A stretch of 64,000 bases of DNA from Limnohabitans sp. MMS-10A-192. GTDB lineage: Bacteria; Pseudomonadota; Gammaproteobacteria; Burkholderiales; Burkholderiaceae_C. Below the pieces are notes generated by a model. The model ran no database searches and was not told the DNA's origin. It saw nothing but the letters and a program-made list of their open reading frames with translations. The stretch spans positions 186,001-250,000 of the forward strand of contig NZ_NERX01000003.1 of the NCBI RefSeq assembly GCF_003063335.1, given 5' to 3'. This document shows positions 42,590-50,839 of this stretch, piece after piece; position 1 is the stretch's first letter; each line of letters starts with the position of its first letter. A program made the translations under genes and the position numbers.

Positions 42590-43786
42590 ATGGCTCGACT
42601 TAGCTTTAATTCCTTCGCATCTTTGATTGCGATCGCAGCTTTACTTATGTGCGTACATGTTGCAGCCCAGGAGCGCACAGTGAAGATCTACGGTTTCGGG
42701 GCGAAGAGCGGCGTCGTCCGCATCTTCGGACTTAACGCCGAAGCTGCCATGAAGGCGGCTGCCGATCAGATCAACCGCAATGGCGGCATCACCATGGGTG
42801 ACGGCAGCAGAGCTAAGCTTTCGATCGAATACATGGACGACCGCTGCAATGCGGAAGAGGGTATCAACGTGATTCGGCGCATCGCCGCGCAGCCTGACGC
42901 GCTGGTCGCCGTGGGCCCTAGCTGCAGCAACGTAGCCGAGCCGGTGTTTGGCATCCTGCAGAAGCGAGTGGGAGACGCAGGCGATTCGGGTCTGCAGTTC
43001 CCCATCTTCACCGATGGCGCTGCCAAGGGCGGGCTCGCTTCCATTTCCGAGTGGTCCTTCCGAAACGTTCCGAACGAAGCGGCGATGTACCGCAGCCTGT
43101 TCGAATGGCTGCGGACCACCCGTCCTGAGCTGAAAACTTTTTGGGGTGGAGTCGAGAAGGACTTCGCGCACAGCAACGCCACCTACAACGTGGTCAAGGA
43201 TCTGGCGACCAAGTCGGGGTTGCAGCCTCTTGGCGATAGTGAATGGCTGCTGGCAGACACAGGTTTTTCGACGCAGGTGCGGCAGATGAAACGTGGTAAC
43301 GCGGACGTCGTGGCGATCTCGGCGCATCCCTTCACGACCTGCGGCGTGCTCAAGGAGATGGAACGCCAGGGAGTCAAACCGAAGGTGATCATCGGTTTGA
43401 CCAGCTCGTCAAGCATGGAAACGCTCAACGGGTGCGGTGCACAAGCCGAGGGCATGCTCATCCCGACTAGCTTCGCGCCTGTGACGGCCGAAGCGCGCGC
43501 TGCCGCGCAGGCGCTGCAGGCCGTCAATTCGTCTCTGGATCTGCACAACGCGGCGGCTTGGGAGAATATCTTCACCCTCAAGGACATCATCGAGAAACAG
43601 AAGGTGATGGGTCGCCCGGAAACGCTCGCGGCAGACCGGCGCAAGATCAGGGATGGCCTTGCGGGCATGAAGCAGTCGCAGGGCTTACTCGGGCCGGTCG
43701 TGCGTGGCGCAGACCGTGAGGCCATCAAGCCCTTCCTCTTTGTACAGGTGCAACGCGGCACTTGGAGTGTGGCGCATCAGCCTTGA
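42590..43786 (+). CDS. Orphan Liv-type substrate-binding protein
   Basis: The 398-residue periplasmic binding protein has a signal peptide (MARLSFNSFASLIAIAALLMCVHVAAQ) and is a close paralogue of the operon protein at 6574. They share VKIYGFGAKSGVVRIFGLN, DDRCNAEEGIN, WGGVEKDFAHSNAT and WLLADT-FSTQVR. The frame is open from 42554, but ATG 42590 gives the normal signal peptide and the same length as the paralogue. No permease or ATPase genes are near it, so it may feed the 6.5-kb transporter. Codon use looks more AAG- and GCG-rich than in the paralogue, which suggests acquisition. Confidence 0.87.
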   Translation: MARLSFNSFASLIAIAALLMCVHVAAQERTVKIYGFGAKSGVVRIFGLNAEAAMKAAADQINRNGGITMGDGSRAKLSIEYMDDRCNAEEGINVIRRIAAQPDALVAVGPSCSNVAEPVFGILQKRVGDAGDSGLQFPIFTDGAAKGGLASISEWSFRNVPNEAAMYRSLFEWLRTTRPELKTFWGGVEKDFAHSNATYNVVKDLATKSGLQPLGDSEWLLADTGFSTQVRQMKRGNADVVAISAHPFTTCGVLKEMERQGVKPKVIIGLTSSSSMETLNGCGAQAEGMLIPTSFAPVTAEARAAAQALQAVNSSLDLHNAAAWENIFTLKDIIEKQKVMGRPETLAADRRKIRDGLAGMKQSQGLLGPVVRGADREAIKPFLFVQVQRGTWSVAHQP

Positions 43787-43793
43787 ATCGTGC

Positions 43794-43925
43794 ATGGGGA
43801 TTTTCCGATGCAGCGGTTGCACGGGAAAACATGGTCCTGGCGAATGCCCTAAGCAGGAGGATCGCTACCGGTACACCCCCACTTATGAACCGACCGGACC
43901 GTGTAAGTGCGATTGGGTGGCTTAA
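43794..43925 (+). CDS. Tiny Cys-rich ORF (possible zinc-binding peptide)
   Basis: ATG 43794 gives a 43-residue peptide with CSGCTGKHGPGEC near the N-terminus and CKC near the C-terminus. Five cysteines and a histidine could bind a metal. There is no good ribosome-binding site (the context is TTGAATCGTGC). It sits between the binding-protein and OYE genes in the same orientation. It could be a real small protein or chance; family unknown. Confidence 0.35.
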   Translation: MGIFRCSGCTGKHGPGECPKQEDRYRYTPTYEPTGPCKCDWVA

Positions 43926-44005
43926 TTTGCGCAGTGTGTAGGTACAAGCCCTGACACCGGTAGCCATGAGCGATGAAGAAATGAAAAAATTAAAGAAGTA
44001 CATCC

Positions 44006-45160
44006 ATGCCTGATTTATTCTCCCCTTATACGCTCAAGGGTGTCACACTGCGTAATCGCATCGTGATGTCGCCGATGACGATGTATCGGTCTACGCCAGA
44101 TGGCAAGATGAACGACTATCACGTGATGCTGATGGGCTCGCGTGCAGCCGGTGGATTCGGCTTGGTCTTTGCCGAACAGATCGCCATCACACCCGACGGT
44201 CGCACCAGCACCTCGTGCGCCGGATTGTGGGAAGATGATCAGATCGAAGGTCTGGCCCGAGTGGCCAGGATGATCAAGGACATGGGAGCGGTCCCGGCAA
44301 TTCAGCTGGGCCATACTGGCCGCAAGGGAAGCGAGCAAAAGCCTTGGGAAGGCAAACGACAGATTGCCCCGGACCACTCCGATGGCTGGCAAGTGCGCGG
44401 TCCCTCGTCCATTCCCTACGGTGGGCGCTTCCCATACGCCGTACAGGAACTCACCGTCGCCGAGATTCATGAGTTGCACCGGGCCTATGCAACTGCCGCA
44501 AAACGGGCCATCGCTGCCGGCTTTGAATGGCTGGAGATGCACTTCGCACATGGTTATCTCGGCGCGAGTTTTTTCTCTCCCCTGGCCAATCAACGCACGG
44601 ACGCGTATGGCGGAACACTCGAGAAGCGCCTTCGCTTTCACCGCGAGGCGTTGGATGCGGTGCGCGCCGTTTGGCCCGAGCAGCTGCCGCTCACGATGCG
44701 CCTGGGGACAGATGATTTCCATGAAGACGGCGTGAAGTTTGACGACGCAGTCTGGGCAGTTGCCCAATTGAAGGAACACGGGCTAGATCTGGCGGACCTG
44801 AGCATCGGCATGAACACCGACGACATGCGCGATCCGCCATTCTCCCGCGCCGCCTTCATGGCAGAGGGGGCAAGCCGCGTCCGTCGGGAGGTCGGAATTC
44901 CGGTGGGGGTGAGCTGGAACCTAGGCCAGCCTGCAGTGGCAGATCAGGTGATACGCGAAGAACTCGTTGATCTGGTATTCCTCGGTCGGCCGGCATTAGC
45001 CAACCCGCACTGGCCGATCTGGGCGGCGCGCGAGCTTGCACACGCTGACCCTTTCTCTCTGCTACCGCGGGACTGGTCGTGGTGGCTGAAAAACCGGCCA
45101 GGTTCCGAAAATTCGCACGGCTGGCCTGCGGCAGCGGCAGCGGCAGCGGACACAAACTGA
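44006..45160 (+). CDS. Old-Yellow-Enzyme family NADH:flavin oxidoreductase
   Basis: The 384-residue FMN-barrel protein has [35 protein letters not shown] (with the His of HTGRKG) and [32 protein letters not shown], the OYE class II (YqjM/NamA-like) hallmarks. It ends after [15 protein letters not shown]. These enzymes reduce activated C=C bonds of enones or nitro compounds with NAD(P)H. It is followed by an SDR 73 bp downstream, so the two may act in sequence on an enone/ketone. The C-terminal Ala run ([12 protein letters not shown]) is unusual. Confidence 0.9.
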   Translation: [384 protein letters not shown]

Positions 45161-45233
45161 GAGCGCGTGCTCAGATTTCTATAGGCTGCCAGCAGGCAGC
45201 CAGCAAAAGATCATTCATTTCAGGAATTCGAAC

Positions 45234-45989
45234 ATGCAACGTCAACTTAAAGGTAAGGTTGCGATCGTTACCGGTGGCGCCGCGGGCTTTGGCGAAGGCA
45301 TCGTCCGGCTGTTCGTGGCGCAAGGCGCGCGTGTAGTGATCGCTGACCTGGACGCAAGCCGCGGGGAGAAGCTGGCCGCTGAGCTGGGCGAAACAGCGCG
45401 CTTTGTGCGCACCGATGTCTCCAGCGGCTCGGACGTGAATTCACTAGTACAGACATGCAGCCGAGAGTTCGGCGATCCTGACATTGTGATAAATAATGCG
45501 GGTACCACGCACACTAACAGGCCCATGCTGGAAGTAGATGAGCAGACGTTTGACCGCATGTTCGCGGTCAATGTGAAATCGATCTATCACATGACGCATG
45601 CGGTAGTCCCCCTCATGCGCCAGCGCAAAAAAGGAGTGATCCTGAACGTCGGCTCGACCGCAGGTATCCGCCCGCGGCCAGGGCTTACTTGGTACAACGG
45701 CAGTAAGGGCGCGGTGAACCTGCTTTCAAAGTCGATGGCAGTCGAGCTCGGCCCCGACCGCATCCGCGTCAACTCGATCTGCCCGGTCATGGGTGAGACC
45801 GGCTTGCTCGATAAGTTCATGGGTGTTGCCGACACGCCGGAGAACCGCCAACGCTTTATTGCCTCCATTCCTTTGGGCCGGCTCTGCCGTGCATCTGACG
45901 TCGCTGCCGCAGCTCTCTACTTGGCCAGCGACGCCGCCGAATTCATCAGCGGTGTTGAGTTCCCCGTGGACGGTGGCCGCACGGTCTGA
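45234..45989 (+). CDS. SDR family oxidoreductase (paralogue of 32526-33278)
   Basis: The 251-residue SDR has the variant cofactor motif TGGAAGFGEG, VINNAGTTHTNRPML, GSTAGIRPRPGLTWYNGSKG (catalytic Ser, Tyr, Lys) and ends EFPVDGGRTV. It resembles the SDR at 32526 throughout, so the two probably act on the same kind of substrate. It is the last gene of the binding protein-OYE-SDR block. Codon use differs from its paralogue. A weak GGAATT lies before the ATG. Confidence 0.9.
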   Translation: MQRQLKGKVAIVTGGAAGFGEGIVRLFVAQGARVVIADLDASRGEKLAAELGETARFVRTDVSSGSDVNSLVQTCSREFGDPDIVINNAGTTHTNRPMLEVDEQTFDRMFAVNVKSIYHMTHAVVPLMRQRKKGVILNVGSTAGIRPRPGLTWYNGSKGAVNLLSKSMAVELGPDRIRVNSICPVMGETGLLDKFMGVADTPENRQRFIASIPLGRLCRASDVAAAALYLASDAAEFISGVEFPVDGGRTV

Positions 45990-46570
45990 AGAGATCGGTC
46001 CGATATCCAGGCTATGCGCGAGACGCGGGTGACGCTACCGCGGTGCTACCAACCTTGGCAGAAGGCTGTATCGTCGCGGTAGCCCCATATTGCGACGGCT
46101 CGGTCATTAGCATCGGGCGCCGGGGGGGCTGGTCTTCACATTAAGAAAGGTAACGACAACCGCAAGCATTTTCCACTTTGTGTTGCTACCAGAGTGCTGA
46201 TGCTGACCGGTTTCCCCCTGGCTTTGAGCTTTGCTCATTGGCACCTCAACCGGAATTTCGAATATCGAAAATTAGGTACTTGATACATTAATTGCCCTCT
46301 TCAGTGACAGCACTTGGGCAAATCCGGCTTTTCAGGCTGTTTCATCGTCCGACCGGAAATGGCCGGTAGCAGGCAGCCATCGTTGTAAACCGATGTCTCT
46401 TAACGCTGCAAAGTGACCCTTCGCAAAGATTAGCCTAATGCGACCTCGGCCCCCAGTGGCACTACAAATAAATTTTGCACAACCAAAGGCTTCTTGAAGC
46501 ATGCCTGGCAACTATGATGGTCTTGGTTCCCATCAAACCGCCGTGCGGCAAGCCGCATGAATCCTAGGCC
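45990..46570. other. Intergenic region between SDR and tRNA-Met
   Basis: About 580 bp without a supported gene. It contains AT-rich stretches (around 46255-46290) and a short minus-strand frame (46430-46660) that matches nothing I know. No terminator with a T-run is obvious after the SDR. It is most likely decayed or attachment-flanking DNA of the island. Confidence 0.4.
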
Positions 46571-46596
46571 TGTCTCGAGGAGATGACCTCGAGACA
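46571..46596. repeat. 10-bp-arm hairpin in island flank
   Basis: Arms TGTCTCGAGG and CCTCGAGACA are separated by AGATGA. No T-run follows on the plus strand, and a GC-rich spacer lies on the other. A processing or structural role is possible. Confidence 0.5.
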
Positions 46597-46715
46597 AACA
46601 GAGAAAAGAGAGAGAACCTCTCGTCAAAAACTCAAAAATGGGGGAATTTCGCTGGGCCACGACCTCTAGGTCATGCCTCGAGCCGCGCCATCACTGGGCC
46701 GAAAGCCCAAAAGAA

Positions 46716-46742
46716 AAGGGGACAGAGAAAGTCTGTCCCCTT
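46716..46742 (-). terminator. Terminator of tRNA-Met
   Basis: A 10-bp perfect stem (AAGGGGACAG / CTGTCCCCTT) with a seven-base loop is followed on the minus strand by TTCTTTT. It lies 5 bp downstream of the tRNA 3' end. Confidence 0.85.
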
Positions 46743-46747
46743 GGATA

Positions 46748-46824
46748 TGGTGGTGGTACCGGGATTTGAACCTGGGACATCAGCATTATGAATGCTGCGC
46801 TCTAACCAGCTGAGCTATACCACC
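46748..46824 (-). tRNA. tRNA-Met (elongator, anticodon CAT)
   Basis: The minus strand folds as a 77-nt tRNA: acceptor GGTGGTA/TACCACC, D-arm GCTCAGCTGGTTAGAGC, anticodon stem CAGCA/TGCTG around TTCATAA, T-loop TTCAAAT and an encoded CCA. The anticodon is CAT; methionine elongator identity is likeliest from overall form, with the lysidine-type tRNA-Ile as an alternative. One A-C mismatch occurs in the T-stem. Its 3' end faces the accessory block, the usual polarity for an integration site. Confidence 0.93.
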
Positions 46825-46937
46825 GAAAACCAGATGCTTCAAAACAAGCTGTTTTTCAGCGAACGACTTGCGCCGTCAAGCCAAAAATTATACACAAGAT
46901 TTGGCCACATCTGCCCTCACCCACCAACAATCCAGCG

Positions 46938-47765
46938 ATGACCGTGCAAAACACCCCTGCCCCCACACCCCAGGATCTGTCCAGACAAGCCGCCCAGGTG
47001 ATCTGGTCGCACTGGCAATCTGGCCAGGTGCTGAGCGCCTTGCCCGAAGCCTGCCGCCCCCAGACCGCCCAGCAAGGCTACGCCGCCCAAGCGCAATTGC
47101 CCGGCGTGGCTGGCCGCTCGGTGGTGGGCTGGAAGATCGCGGCCACCAGCACCAACGGCCAGGCCCACATCAATGTGAGTGGGCCCTTGGCTGGCCGCTT
47201 GCTGTCGGGCCAGGTGTTTGAGAGCGGCGCCAGCGTGCCCTCGGCGGGCAACCGCATGCGGGTGGCCGAGCCGGAGTTTGCCTTTGCCATGGGGCAAGAC
47301 CTGCCGCCGCAAAGCGCGCCCTATACCCAGGACCAAGTCATGGCGGCCGTGGCCACGCTGCACCCGGCCATCGAAGTGCCCGACTCGCGCATGGAACCCT
47401 TCACCGCCGCAGGCCAAGCGCAGCTGCTGGCCGACAACGCCTGCGCCCGGCACTTTGTGCTGGGCCCGGCTGCGCCCGATCTGTGGCGCACAGTCGATTT
47501 GAGCACCTACCCCGTGCACGCCCATTTGGCGCACAACGCTCAGACGCGCTACGCCCGCGAAGGCACAGGCGGCAATGTGCTGGGCGATCCGCGCATCGCG
47601 CTGACCTGGCTGGCCAACCAGTTGTCGAGCCTGGGCATCACTTTGCAAAAGGGCCAGGTGGTGACCACCGGCACCTGCATGGTGCCGCTGGAGATCGAGC
47701 CTGGCGACACCGCCACCGCCGATTACGGTGCGCTGGGACGGGTCAGCATGACTTTTTCAAATTGA
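46938..47765 (+). CDS. 2-oxopent-4-enoate hydratase-like protein (MhpD/hydratase family)
   Basis: The 275-residue protein has the MhpD-type pattern: helix-rich N-terminus, VVGWKIAATSTNGQ, MRVAEPEFAFAMGQDLP, HPAIEVPDSRM, NACARHFVLG and GTGGNVLGDPRIALTWLANQL. These correspond to metal-binding Glu residues and the substrate loop of 2-oxopent-4-enoate hydratases and related decarboxylases. It would hydrate an oxo-enoate from aromatic meta-cleavage, but no extradiol dioxygenase is in view. The start at 46938 lacks a strong site. Confidence 0.85.
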   Translation: MTVQNTPAPTPQDLSRQAAQVIWSHWQSGQVLSALPEACRPQTAQQGYAAQAQLPGVAGRSVVGWKIAATSTNGQAHINVSGPLAGRLLSGQVFESGASVPSAGNRMRVAEPEFAFAMGQDLPPQSAPYTQDQVMAAVATLHPAIEVPDSRMEPFTAAGQAQLLADNACARHFVLGPAAPDLWRTVDLSTYPVHAHLAHNAQTRYAREGTGGNVLGDPRIALTWLANQLSSLGITLQKGQVVTTGTCMVPLEIEPGDTATADYGALGRVSMTFSN

Positions 47766-47793
47766 GATTGGCACCAAGCGGCGAGCGATGCGC

Positions 47794-48984
47794 TCATGCG
47801 GCTTGGCGCGGCGCTCGCTGGCTCCAGAACAAAACCGTGCCACTGACGCAGGCCATGACCATCAGGCCCACAAAACCGGCGCGGTAAGTGCCAAACAAGC
47901 CCGACAAAGCGCCAAACATGGGCGGCCCGACGACCACGCCCAAAAACGTGAAGGCCAAGGTCCCGCCGGTGGCCATGCTGGCCATGCCGGGAGGCGCACG
48001 GCGCGCCACTTCGGCCAGGTAAACCCCGTTCCAGCCAATGGCCGAAGCGCCAAAGGCCACCAGGATCGCCACCACCACGCTCTGCGGCGTCTGGGCCGTC
48101 AAGAAGGCCGAGGCCAAGGCCCCCAGCGCCATCATGCTGGCCAAGAGCAGCAACATGCGCCGGGCACCCAGCCAGCGATCGGCCACATAACCCCAGGCAA
48201 TGCGCCCGCCAATGCCCCCCATTTGGGTCACCGACAAAGCCAGGCCCGCCGCCACCAGACCATAAGACAGGTCGTCGTGCAAAAACGTCACCAAGTAGGT
48301 GGTCAACGACAGCTGCACCATGGAAAACATGAAGGAGCAAGACGCCATGGTGAGCAAGGCCCGGTGCGCCATCACCAAGCGGATGGGCTGGATCAGGCTG
48401 CTCCATCGCACCGCAGCCTCGGGGCGGCGGTCACTGTCCAGCTCGGCCCGCAAGGCTTGCGCCAGCCAGGCGCACAACACGCACACCAGCGCCACTGCGG
48501 CCAAGCTCGCTTGCCAGTTCATGACCCACAGCAAAGGCGGCACGATGGCACCCGCCAGCATGCTGCCCAAAGGCACACCGGTCTGCTTGAGCGAGAACAC
48601 CAGGGACATCTGGTCTTGGCGCGTGGTGCGGGCCAACAAGTGCGAACTGGCCGGAGTGATCGGGCCATACCCCAGGCCAATCAACACGGCGCCCAGCGCC
48701 ATGGCGGGAAACCAGGGCACCGCACACAAGAGCAAACCCAGTGCACACAGCAACAAGCCCCATTGGCTCACACGGATGGCCCCCAGCCTGGCGACCGTGG
48801 CGCCCCCCAGCAAAGTGGCCACCATCGCCCCCGCATAGGTCACCGAGACATAGAGCCCCACCAGCGCAGGTGACACCTGCAAGGCCTGCGCCACGACCGG
48901 GGCCATCACCGGCAAAGTGAGCAAGGCCATGGCCACCATGGCCTGGATCACCAAGGTCAGCAACAAAGGCCACCAGTTTTTCAA
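47794..48984 (-). CDS. MFS transporter
   Basis: The 396-residue inner-membrane protein has about twelve hydrophobic segments. MFS loop motifs are visible, such as VSVTYAGAMVATLLGGATVARLGAIRVSQWG (motif A-like) after helix 2 and GYGPITPASSHLLAR in the centre. MGGIGGRIAWGYVADRWLGARRMLLL repeats the motif in the second half. It is probably an organic-acid or aromatic-acid permease. It is in the same orientation as, and next to, the Bug-family binding protein gene. Confidence 0.9.
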   Translation of the reverse strand: MKNWWPLLLTLVIQAMVAMALLTLPVMAPVVAQALQVSPALVGLYVSVTYAGAMVATLLGGATVARLGAIRVSQWGLLLCALGLLLCAVPWFPAMALGAVLIGLGYGPITPASSHLLARTTRQDQMSLVFSLKQTGVPLGSMLAGAIVPPLLWVMNWQASLAAVALVCVLCAWLAQALRAELDSDRRPEAAVRWSSLIQPIRLVMAHRALLTMASCSFMFSMVQLSLTTYLVTFLHDDLSYGLVAAGLALSVTQMGGIGGRIAWGYVADRWLGARRMLLLLASMMALGALASAFLTAQTPQSVVVAILVAFGASAIGWNGVYLAEVARRAPPGMASMATGGTLAFTFLGVVVGPPMFGALSGLFGTYRAGFVGLMVMACVSGTVLFWSQRAPRQAA

Positions 48985-49041
48985 GACCCCAACTCCAGCA
49001 CCCTTGAAGCGCTCACCCCATGCACTGTGCGCGTGCTCAAC

Positions 49042-50019
49042 TCAGTTGGCCTTCACACCGGCTTTGACCAGCAGGCCACCCAAGGTGTCGATCTCGTTTT
49101 TCAAATGCGCACGCAAAGCCTCGGGGCGCGCCAAATCGGCGCTCACCGCCGAGATGCCCATGGCCTCCAGGCGCTGGCGCACATCCGGGTCGGTGACCGA
49201 TTTTTGCAAGGCCGAGGTCAACTTCTCCAGCACGGGCTTGGGCGTGCCTTTGGGGGCGTACAAGCCAAATGAGATGTTGATCTCAAAGCCTTCCACACCC
49301 GCCTCCGAAATTGCGGGCACATCGGGCAATTGCGGCAAACGGGTTTTGCCTGCGGACGCCATGGCCTTGATCTTGCCCGTCTTCACTGGCGGCACGGTGC
49401 CCGAGGTCTGGTCGCACAGCACATCGACCTGGCCGCCCATGAGGTCCGTCAAAGCCGGGCCCGTGCCTTTGTAGGGGATCTCATTGAGCTTCACATTCAG
49501 GGCGTTCATCATCATCAAGCCGCACAGGTGCGAAGCCGAGCCCACACCCGCATGGGCCAGGCTGACCTTGGGGCCATTGGCTTTGAGGTGATCAACAAAC
49601 TCCTGCAGGTTCTTGGCCGGAAAATCGTTGCGCGTGGCGATCAGCATCGGGCCACTGGTGGCGCGGCCAATCGGCTCGAAATCGTCCACCGGGTGGTAAG
49701 GCAAGCTCTTGTACATGGCCGTGTTGGTCGCATGGCTCACATGGATCATCAGCAAGGTGTAACCATCGGGTTTGGCGCGGGCCACCTTGGCGGTGCCGAT
49801 CGAGCCCGAAGCACCCGCCGTGTTGTCCACCACGATCTGCTGACCCAAATGCTTTTGCATGGCCCCGGCAAACACGCGGGTGATGGTGTCGCCCGGGCCC
49901 CCTGCGGCATAGGGCATGACCATGGTGAGTGCGCGATTAGGGAAATCTTGGGCAAAGGACTGGACAGCACTCACAGCCAACAACAAAGCCCCGGCTGTGC
50001 GGATGAAGCGATGGGTCAT
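49042..50019 (-). CDS. Bug/TctC-family tripartite tricarboxylate binding protein
   Basis: The 325-residue periplasmic protein has a signal peptide (MTHRFIRTAGALLLAVSAVQSFAQ) and Bug-family motifs: DFPNRALTMVMPYAAGGPGDTITR, VVDNTAGASGSIGTAKVARAKPDGYTLL, VPYKGTGPALTDLMGGQVD-like and APKGTPKPVLEKL. ATG 50019 is preceded by AGGAG; the longer frame upstream would overlap the next gene. TctA/TctB are absent, as is usual for orphan Bug proteins of Burkholderiales. A carboxylate is the likely ligand. Confidence 0.92.
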   Translation of the reverse strand: MTHRFIRTAGALLLAVSAVQSFAQDFPNRALTMVMPYAAGGPGDTITRVFAGAMQKHLGQQIVVDNTAGASGSIGTAKVARAKPDGYTLLMIHVSHATNTAMYKSLPYHPVDDFEPIGRATSGPMLIATRNDFPAKNLQEFVDHLKANGPKVSLAHAGVGSASHLCGLMMMNALNVKLNEIPYKGTGPALTDLMGGQVDVLCDQTSGTVPPVKTGKIKAMASAGKTRLPQLPDVPAISEAGVEGFEINISFGLYAPKGTPKPVLEKLTSALQKSVTDPDVRQRLEAMGISAVSADLARPEALRAHLKNEIDTLGGLLVKAGVKAN

Positions 50020-50060
50020 GAAAGTCTCCTTGTATATTTTAAAATGCGCAGTGTGGCCGA

Positions 50061-50651
50061 TCAAGCCAGCAAACGCTGGCGAATGTCCAGTGGGCTCAGC
50101 ACCTGCAGGGGTTCTGCACCCCCACCCGGAATGCCCACTTGCGTGGCGTTCAGCAGCATGGACACCATCACATAGGTGCCCGACAACACGGTCAAGTCCA
50201 CCACCGCCTGCTCGCCCATTTGGCTCACGGCTTCTTGCCACAAGGCATCGGGCACACGGTGGTTGAGCGACAGCTGGATGCAAAAGTCATAGACCAAGCG
50301 TTCATCGGCTTGCATGTTGGCGGGGCGCTGACATTGCTGCAGGTCACGCATCACCGCATCGGACAAACCCGCCTTGCGAGCGATCGGCTCGTGCGCCCAC
50401 CACTCGTATTGGGCGTTCGAGATGCGGGCCTGGATCAGGATGGCGAACTCGTTGAGCCGTTTGTTGACCGAGGTCTTGAAACGCAAATAGTCCAGAAAGT
50501 CGAAGGCCTTGCGTGCCATGTCGGGGCTGCGCAACAAGGCGTTGTAGGGGCCTCCCAATGCCGCACTGGAGACCTTCAAGATGTCGTCGGCCAAGGGACG
50601 CACCGCAGCAGGCAAAGCGTCGTAAGTGATTTGGGCCAAGCGTTCGGTCAT
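50061..50651 (-). CDS. Carboxymuconolactone decarboxylase family protein
   Basis: The 196-residue protein has the CMD-type helical core: LNEFAILIQARISNAQYEWWAHEPIARKAGLSDAVMRDL and VYDFCIQLSLNHRVPDALW. The catalytic CxxC of AhpD is absent. Such proteins of this length decarboxylate or hydrolyse lactones, or have no known activity. It is oriented with the Bug-protein gene 41 bp downstream. It is divergent from the GST gene on the plus strand. Confidence 0.8.
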   Translation of the reverse strand: MTERLAQITYDALPAAVRPLADDILKVSSAALGGPYNALLRSPDMARKAFDFLDYLRFKTSVNKRLNEFAILIQARISNAQYEWWAHEPIARKAGLSDAVMRDLQQCQRPANMQADERLVYDFCIQLSLNHRVPDALWQEAVSQMGEQAVVDLTVLSGTYVMVSMLLNATQVGIPGGGAEPLQVLSPLDIRQRLLA

Positions 50652-50839
50652 GGTGTTCCTGTGAGGCTGGTTTGTTGTGTGTGCGCAGTGCTCAGCGCAG
50701 AGCGGGCTAAGTTAACAACAAGCCCTGCCGTGCACAGTCGCCCATATGACTGGTGGGGTACATGACAATGCCCGCAACTGCGCGACACTTGCGGCTGTTT
50801 GATTTCGCTCTCTTCCACCCCAAATTTCCGGAGTCCGCC

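Noticed and set aside
46430..46660. 76-codon minus-strand frame before tRNA-Met
   Set aside because: No match, overlaps the hairpin region and lacks a ribosome-binding site.
46887..46892. TATAAT on the minus strand as a -10 box for tRNA-Met
   Set aside because: The hexamer is perfect, but no -35 lies at 16-18 bp and the leader would be about 60 nt, so I did not call the promoter.
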